Source of the DNA: DASQYE01 sp035940775
Lineage (GTDB): Bacteria; Acidobacteriota; Blastocatellia; Pyrinomonadales; Pyrinomonadaceae
Assembly (NCBI GenBank): GCA_035940775.1
Contig: DASZEN010000017.1
Location: forward strand, 1-64,000
Length of the DNA: 64,000 nucleotides
Direction of reading: 5' to 3'
How positions within the stretch are numbered: the stretch's first letter is position 1; each line of letters starts with the position of its first letter. The notes beneath the pieces are model-generated. The model made no database searches. It was not told where the DNA came from and saw only the letters and a program-made list of their open reading frames with translations. The position numbers were made by a program, and so were the translations under genes. Shown here one piece after another: positions 59,598 through 64,000 of the stretch.

Positions 59598-62333
59598 ATG
59601 TTCAGATTGCATTACCTGATCGCGACCCTACTGGTTTCCATTCTTCTAAGCACCGCTGCGCTTGCGCAGAGTGAAACGGCCGCTCAGAGAGAGGCCGCAC
59701 CCGCGACCGTCACCGCTCCGGCCGTGACCGTCTCTGCTTCGGCGGAAGCGGTACGCTTCACTTCTCCCGAGCAGGTGCTACAGATGCGCGTCGAAATCTA
59801 CTCGGCGAGCGGCGAGCTTATTTTCGATTCCGGTTTGCGCCAGGGAAATATACTGGACTGGAAGACGGCAACCTCGCCGCTGACGGACGGCTCGTACCTG
59901 TGCATCGTGACGGTCAGGGATTTACGCGGACGGCCCACCCAGAGGTTCGGGGCCATGACCGTTCAATCGGGCCAGATGACCGTCAAACGCGCGCGTGAAG
60001 AGGAGCTGACCCCGGCACAGTCGCAGGCTCTGGCGGCGAGCAGACGGACGCAAAAAATCGAGGCGGCGGGAAGCGATACGGCTCTTACAGTCATACGCGA
60101 AGCGAAGACGCGAGCCGTCACCGTGACGGCCCATGACGGCCAGGATGGACAGGTCACGAGCACGACCGGAGCGTTGACCTTTCGCACCGGCGACACCTTC
60201 TCCCACAAAGAGCAGGAGCAGATGCGTATCACGCCCGACGGGCGGGTTGGCATCGGCACTGATAAGCCGGAAGCGACCCTCGACGTGAACGGCGCTATAC
60301 GCGCTCGCGGCGGTATCGTTTTCGATGACGGGACGGTGCTCAACTCTGCGCCGCATACGGCCACTGCTTCCACGGTTGCTGCCGTGCCGCAGACCCGCAC
60401 CAACCCGACAATCAACGTTGCCGGTACGGGGACGACCAACGCTTTGACGAAGTGGACGGACACGACGGGCACGCTCGGCGATTCGGCCATTACGGAGGTG
60501 AACGGCAATGTCGGCATCGGGACGACGACTCCGAACGCGCCGCTCGTGGTCTCGCGCACCCAGAACACGGGAACGACCATCAACGTCGATAACGGCAACA
60601 CGGCCGTCGGAAATTCCGCTTTCAGCGGTTTCTTCTTCAAGCAGGCCAACGCAAATCGCTTCTTCTTCGGTTCGGTCAACGACGGCAACACCCTGCAAAC
60701 GGGCGGCCCCGGCGCGGCCGTGCTCTGGAACTACGTTGGGCCCATCGTCTTCGCCGCTGGCAATAGCGAGCGCATGAGGCTCAACGCGGCTGGCAACCTC
60801 GGCATCGGTACGAACAACCCGCAGTTCAAGCTCGAAGTAGCGGGCGATGCTCGAATCTCAGGGACTGGCAACGGGCTGATTTTCCCTGACGGCACGAAGA
60901 TGACGACGGCCAGCACCGGCAGCCAGATGACCGGCACGGGCATCGTCGCGGCCATCAACGACGCGGCGACCACCGGCTTCATCTCGGATGGACGCTTGTC
61001 GCCCAACGTCGCGAAGTTAAACACGCAGAACGCGTGGACGGGCCAGAACACCTTCGTCAACGGCCTCTCGGCCAACGGCGTTGCCATCACGAACGTCGGC
61101 AACCCCGTGAGCGCGACCGACGCCACGAACAAGGCTTACGTTGACGCGACCACCGTCAAATTCGTCCCCGGCGCTGAGCAGCTCTCGGTCGGCGACGCCA
61201 ACGGCACGGCCCCTATGATTAACCTGCGCGGCGGCTCGACCTGCTGCTCCGGCCCCGGCGGCCACACGCCCGCCTGGTTCAAGGTCTTCCAGAACGGCAG
61301 CTTCGTCGCCACCGGCAACCTCGGCATCGGCGTCTCCCCGATGCAGGGCAAGGGCTATCGCACTTCCTGGGACTCTTACAAGGGCGCGTTCCGCTCGGGC
61401 TACGCGGACGCCGAGTGGGACGACGCGAACGTCGGCTTCTTCTCGTGGGCGGGCGGCTCGAACTCAACCGCCATCGGCCTCTACGCGCTCGCCTTCGGCG
61501 ACACCAACTCGGCCGAGAGCACTTCGTCCATCGTCTTCGGCAGCGGCAACCAGGTGACGGGCGCGGCCGGGTTCTCGGCTGGCGCGGGCAACCGCGTGTG
61601 CGACACCTACGGCGTGGCGCTCGGCAACAAGGCTCAATCGGGCGGCCCGCTCATCAACGGCCGCTGCGACCCCGACACCTTCAACATCCGCGGCCTCGCG
61701 GCCGTCGCCATCGGCTACAACGTCACCGCCGACCAGGATCACACGACAGCCATGGGCAAGTTCGCCACGAACAACGGCTTCACCGGAACCTTCATCTGGT
61801 CTGACGGCTCGGCCCAGCAGAGCGCCGACACCTTCCGCAACACGGCGAACAACGAGTTCGCGGTGCGCGCCACGGGCGGCGTCCGCTTCCGCACCAACCT
61901 GGGCGGCACTACGGGCTGCAACCTGCCCGCTGGCTCAGGCGTCTTCAACTGCACATCGAGCCGCACGACGAAAGAGAACTTTCTGGCCGTCAGTGGCGAG
62001 GACGTGCTCTCGCGGCTGCGCGGGCTGTCCGTCACTACCTGGAACTACATCTCCGAAGGGCAGCAGGTCAGGCACCTGGGCCCGATGGCGGAGGACTTTT
62101 ACCAGGCATTTCGTCTCGGCACGGGCAACACTTCGATAGGCGTTCAGGATCTTGCCGGTGTGAGCTTGGCGGCCGTCAAAGCCCTGGAAGAGAGAACGGC
62201 CCAACTGCAACAGAAGATCACCGAAGTCGAACAACTCCGCGCGAAACTGAGCACGCTCGAACAGCGCTTCGCGGCGCTCGAACAGTACATACAGGCGGGC
62301 GGGAACGCGCCGCGCGCGACCGAAGCCCACTGA
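59598..62333 (+). CDS. exported S74-domain fibre-like protein with YadA-like head repeats
   Basis: A 911-residue protein. The signal peptide is LIATLLVSILLSTAALAQ. Residues ~40-130 form a beta-rich domain. Residues ~205-650 are repeats with GRVGIGTDKPEATLDVNG, GNVGIGTTTPNAPLVV and GNLGIGTNNPQFKLEVAGDA, the pattern of tail-fibre-like shafts. Residues ~620-720 are YadA-like head units (STAIGLYALAFGDTNSAEST). The C-terminal ~130 residues are the S74 intramolecular chaperone: Ser and Lys in TSSRTTKENFLAVSG, then LGPMAEDFYQAF and a coiled coil. S74 helps fold trimers and then cuts itself off. It is a likely surface protein; its target is unknown. Confidence 0.9.
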   Translation: MFRLHYLIATLLVSILLSTAALAQSETAAQREAAPATVTAPAVTVSASAEAVRFTSPEQVLQMRVEIYSASGELIFDSGLRQGNILDWKTATSPLTDGSYLCIVTVRDLRGRPTQRFGAMTVQSGQMTVKRAREEELTPAQSQALAASRRTQKIEAAGSDTALTVIREAKTRAVTVTAHDGQDGQVTSTTGALTFRTGDTFSHKEQEQMRITPDGRVGIGTDKPEATLDVNGAIRARGGIVFDDGTVLNSAPHTATASTVAAVPQTRTNPTINVAGTGTTNALTKWTDTTGTLGDSAITEVNGNVGIGTTTPNAPLVVSRTQNTGTTINVDNGNTAVGNSAFSGFFFKQANANRFFFGSVNDGNTLQTGGPGAAVLWNYVGPIVFAAGNSERMRLNAAGNLGIGTNNPQFKLEVAGDARISGTGNGLIFPDGTKMTTASTGSQMTGTGIVAAINDAATTGFISDGRLSPNVAKLNTQNAWTGQNTFVNGLSANGVAITNVGNPVSATDATNKAYVDATTVKFVPGAEQLSVGDANGTAPMINLRGGSTCCSGPGGHTPAWFKVFQNGSFVATGNLGIGVSPMQGKGYRTSWDSYKGAFRSGYADAEWDDANVGFFSWAGGSNSTAIGLYALAFGDTNSAESTSSIVFGSGNQVTGAAGFSAGAGNRVCDTYGVALGNKAQSGGPLINGRCDPDTFNIRGLAAVAIGYNVTADQDHTTAMGKFATNNGFTGTFIWSDGSAQQSADTFRNTANNEFAVRATGGVRFRTNLGGTTGCNLPAGSGVFNCTSSRTTKENFLAVSGEDVLSRLRGLSVTTWNYISEGQQVRHLGPMAEDFYQAFRLGTGNTSIGVQDLAGVSLAAVKALEERTAQLQQKITEVEQLRAKLSTLEQRFAALEQYIQAGGNAPRATEAH

Positions 62334-62386
62334 CACACAAGCGGCTCCTGCAAAGAGTTTAAGCTTCCAATCGCTCTGCCCGAAAC

Positions 62387-62428
62387 ACAGACACAGTTGA
62401 GAAATCAGGATTTCTCAACTGTGTCTGT
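62387..62428 (+). terminator. terminator hairpin after the S74 gene
   Basis: A perfect 20-base inverted repeat (62387-62406 with 62409-62428) has only 2 bases between the arms, so the working loop is larger than that. A short pyrimidine run follows. It lies about 50 bases past the stop of the 911-residue protein. Confidence 0.75.
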
Positions 62429-62516
62429 TGCTTTTCCGCTCGCGGTCTCTACCTGCCACTTTCGGCTGCGCCGCAAAGATTATTTTCCGAGACCGGAAAG
62501 CCGTAAGGAAGTGTTT

Positions 62517-62630
62517 ATGAACGGGAGTCGCCCGTCTCCGGGAGAGAGAGGTCGTTTAAGGCCGCGCGATCATTTTATGACCGAACCGGCAGTTGAATCT
62601 GAGCCTCGGGTTGCGACCGTCGAATTATAA
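62517..62630 (+). CDS. possible 37-residue peptide, weak
   Basis: ATG 62517 is preceded by AAGGAAG at 5 bases, and the frame runs 37 codons to a stop. The peptide is Arg/Pro/Glu-rich with no membrane segment and no recognised motif. It is in the ~415-base gap between the S74 terminator and the Coq4-motif gene; the rest of that gap is AT-rich with no other gene seen. It may be noise or a leader peptide. Confidence 0.25.
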   Translation: MNGSRPSPGERGRLRPRDHFMTEPAVESEPRVATVEL

Positions 62631-62748
62631 GTTTTGCTGAACTTAGTACGCAATATTTTTCATTTTACCTTATAAGCCGGTGAGCTTAACATAAGCCTGG
62701 ACGAGATTTGCTGAAGGGACGAAATCAGGGACGGGATAAGAGGCTTTG

Positions 62749-63339
62749 ATGGCGATCTACAGTTCAGAGTCGACGCTCGGCGATGCCCGCGCGAAATATT
62801 TCGCGCTCAACAATTTCGGCGACGGCGGCTACGACGATAACTGGGTCAAGGTCGAGTACGGCTGGATGCGCTTCTATTTTCCGAACACGCGGGCGCGCGC
62901 CGCCGTCGTCAGGTATCACGACCTGCATCACATCCTGACCGAATACAGCACGACCATGCCGGGCGAGACGGAGATCAGCGCCTGGGAGATCGCGACGGGC
63001 TGTACGGCCAACTACGCCGCCTGGACTTTGAACCTGTTGGGCTTCGGCTTCGGCCTCCTGATTAACAGGCGCGGCGTCTACCGCGCCTTTTTGAGAGGGC
63101 GGCATAGCGAGAACCTGTACGCGTTCCCCTTCGACGACGCCCTGCTTGAGAGCAAGGTGGGAGAGATGCGCTGCCTGCTCGGTCTCGATAGAGAGCACAT
63201 CGCGGCCACGCCCGCCGACAAGAGGGCTTTCGCTTTGTGGGCGAGCGCAGGTTTCGCGACCCTGATGGCGGGGTATGCGTTCATCCTCGCCCCGTTGGTT
63301 CTTCTGTTGATCTGGATTTTCCGTGCGGCGCGCGGTTAG
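62749..63339 (+). CDS. membrane protein with Coq4-like HDxxH-x11-E motif
   Basis: A 196-residue protein. ATG 62749 has AAGAGG 6 bases upstream. RYHDLHHILTEYSTTMPGE (about 54-72) gives HDLHH then 11 residues then Glu, the zinc motif of the Coq4 family, which acts in ubiquinone synthesis. Two hydrophobic segments lie near residue 95 (AWTLNLLGFGFGLLI) and at the C-terminus (LMAGYAFILAPLVLLLIWIF). Overall similarity to Coq4 beyond the motif is unclear. It lies just upstream of sdhC, a quinone-linked enzyme, which fits a link to quinones but does not prove it. Confidence 0.7.
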   Translation: MAIYSSESTLGDARAKYFALNNFGDGGYDDNWVKVEYGWMRFYFPNTRARAAVVRYHDLHHILTEYSTTMPGETEISAWEIATGCTANYAAWTLNLLGFGFGLLINRRGVYRAFLRGRHSENLYAFPFDDALLESKVGEMRCLLGLDREHIAATPADKRAFALWASAGFATLMAGYAFILAPLVLLLIWIFRAARG

Positions 63340-63378
63340 GGGAAAGGAGGCGGCGCGCGTGAAGCCTGTGGGTCAAGG

Positions 63379-63406
63379 TTGCTTTTCGGGCGCTGACCGC
63401 TATAAT
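63379..63406 (+). promoter_or_regulatory. sigma-70-like promoter upstream of sdhC
   Basis: TATAAT at 63401-63406 is exact, with TTGCTT at 63379-63384 16 bases upstream (3 of 6). It lies ~100 bases ahead of the sdhC ATG and 40 bases past the previous stop. Confidence 0.5.
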
Positions 63407-63507
63407 TTCAGGCGTTCGATCCGAAATCTTGCTAACCCGCACTTTTGAAGTCCGTCAGCAGAAGCTCTTTTGACAGCCTTCCAGGCGAAGGAGTGTTTTC
63501 AGTAGCC

Positions 63508-64000
63508 ATGGCTATTCGTATCAGCAGGACTTTCATCCTGCGCAAGCTTCACCAGTTGTCAGGCATCGTTCCGCTGAGCCTTTTTGTGCTGGAGCATTTC
63601 TACACCAACTCGAAAGCTCTGACGGGCGCGAAGGATTTCAACGAGGCGGTCGCCGGTCTGCAATCGATCCCCTACATCCTGTTCGTCGAGATCGGCGGCA
63701 TCTTCATCCCGCTCATCTATCACGCCGTCTACGGACTGGTGATTACGTGGGAGATGCGCCCGAACAATCTTTCATACCCGTACCCGCGCAACTGGTTCTA
63801 TACGATTCAACGCGTGACGGGCATGATTCTCTTCTTCTTCATCACGTTCCACGTCCTGAACTTTCGCTTCGGATTGATTCCGGGCCTCAACACCATCTCG
63901 GTCGCTCATGCCCCGGAACAAGCCTTCGACATTGTTCGCGGTGAATTTCTGAACACCTGGATTTTTGCCGTTTATGTTATCGGCATTACGTCTACGGTCT
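63508..64000 (+). CDS. sdhC: succinate dehydrogenase cytochrome b subunit (3' end outside window)
   Basis: The first 164 codons of a membrane cytochrome b558-type anchor. The N-terminus is RTFILRKLHQLSGIVPLSLF, whose His is a likely heme ligand. Membrane segments YILFVEIGGIFIPLIYHAVY and TGMILFFFITFHVLNF carry further His residues. This is the five-helix single-anchor form found in Bacillus and related groups, in which sdhA and sdhB usually follow; they would lie outside the window. The anchor holds the enzyme in the inner membrane and passes electrons to quinone. Confidence 0.9.
   Translation, partial: MAIRISRTFILRKLHQLSGIVPLSLFVLEHFYTNSKALTGAKDFNEAVAGLQSIPYILFVEIGGIFIPLIYHAVYGLVITWEMRPNNLSYPYPRNWFYTIQRVTGMILFFFITFHVLNFRFGLIPGLNTISVAHAPEQAFDIVRGEFLNTWIFAVYVIGITSTV

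Noticed and set aside
62440..62530. A c-di-GMP riboswitch-like stretch (CCGCAAAG, GGAAAGCCGTAAGG) upstream of the Coq4-motif gene
   Set aside because: Only a few short words resemble GEMM elements; the conserved stems and order could not be matched.
62397..62630. A 77-codon plus-strand frame
   Set aside because: Its first part overlaps the terminator hairpin. Only the last 37 codons, with a ribosome site, are kept as a weak candidate.
1..64000. CRISPR arrays, tRNA or rRNA genes, insertion sequences, prophage
   Set aside because: I saw no regularly spaced repeats, cloverleaf-like sequences, rRNA-like segments or transposase/integrase genes in this reading; a tRNA scan would settle the RNA part.

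Overview
The window is about 64 kb of high-GC bacterial chromosome. It carries two genes cut by the window edges: an M48 metalloprotease on the left and succinate dehydrogenase cytochrome b on the right. Between them is a mostly housekeeping gene set: trp biosynthesis, recA, isoprenoid and lipid synthesis, tRNA modification and hfq. No phage, transposase, CRISPR array, rRNA or tRNA was seen. The gene mix suggests a Gram-negative, non-sporulating bacterium, most likely an acidobacterium of the Blastocatellia type. The pointers are many exported proteins of unknown role, SpoIID- and SpoIVB-like proteins, rseP and an outer-membrane barrel, an S74 fibre-like protein and polypurine intergenic repeats. 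That placement is inference and was not checked against a database.

Left third (1-18 kb, mostly minus strand). In order of transcription from the right come a dienoyl-CoA-reductase-like SDR and hisA, then trpE, an ankyrin lipoprotein and an SGNH hydrolase. One plus-strand Arg/Asp-rich exported protein follows. The main trp cluster comes next: trpG, trpD, trpC, trpF, a receiver-GGDEF protein, trpB, trpA and a small unknown gene. After it are recA and an MtaD-like deaminase. All seven tryptophan functions are present, but trpE is about 3 kb from trpG, and a diguanylate cyclase gene sits between trpF and trpB.

Middle (18-38 kb). An exported phosphohistidine/ATP-grasp dikinase-like protein is followed by a TPR lipoprotein. 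Then come rsmG, an S55 peptidase, mobA, an alpha/beta-hydrolase-fold protein lacking its nucleophile, and a GT39-type glycosyltransferase. A plus-strand run follows: Gfo/Idh oxidoreductase, serine hydrolase, MFS transporter, SPOR-SpoIID protein, glutaredoxin, a 31-residue membrane peptide, miaA, hfq, tmk, holB, a receiver plus histidine-kinase-like ATPase protein and a DUF2752 protein.

Right (38-64 kb). A minus-strand envelope and isoprenoid cluster runs pyrE, truA, uppS, DUF3291, cdsA, Coa1-like, dxr, methyltransferase, rseP, ispG. uppS, cdsA, dxr, rseP and ispG are the conserved core and the others are inserted. Next are a DEDDh exonuclease, two VTT-domain proteins, an outer-membrane barrel, a penicillin acylase, thpR, a small exported protein with tandem promoters, a slipin, an amidase with a LysR regulator, a 911-residue S74 fibre-like protein, a Coq4-motif membrane protein and sdhC.

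Points that stand out are the exported dikinase, the HisA and TrpD active-site substitutions, trpG without a normal start codon, the polypurine inverted repeats that supply stop codons, start codons and gene ends, recurrent ACT/GCT triplet tracts, and several small or unusual membrane proteins.
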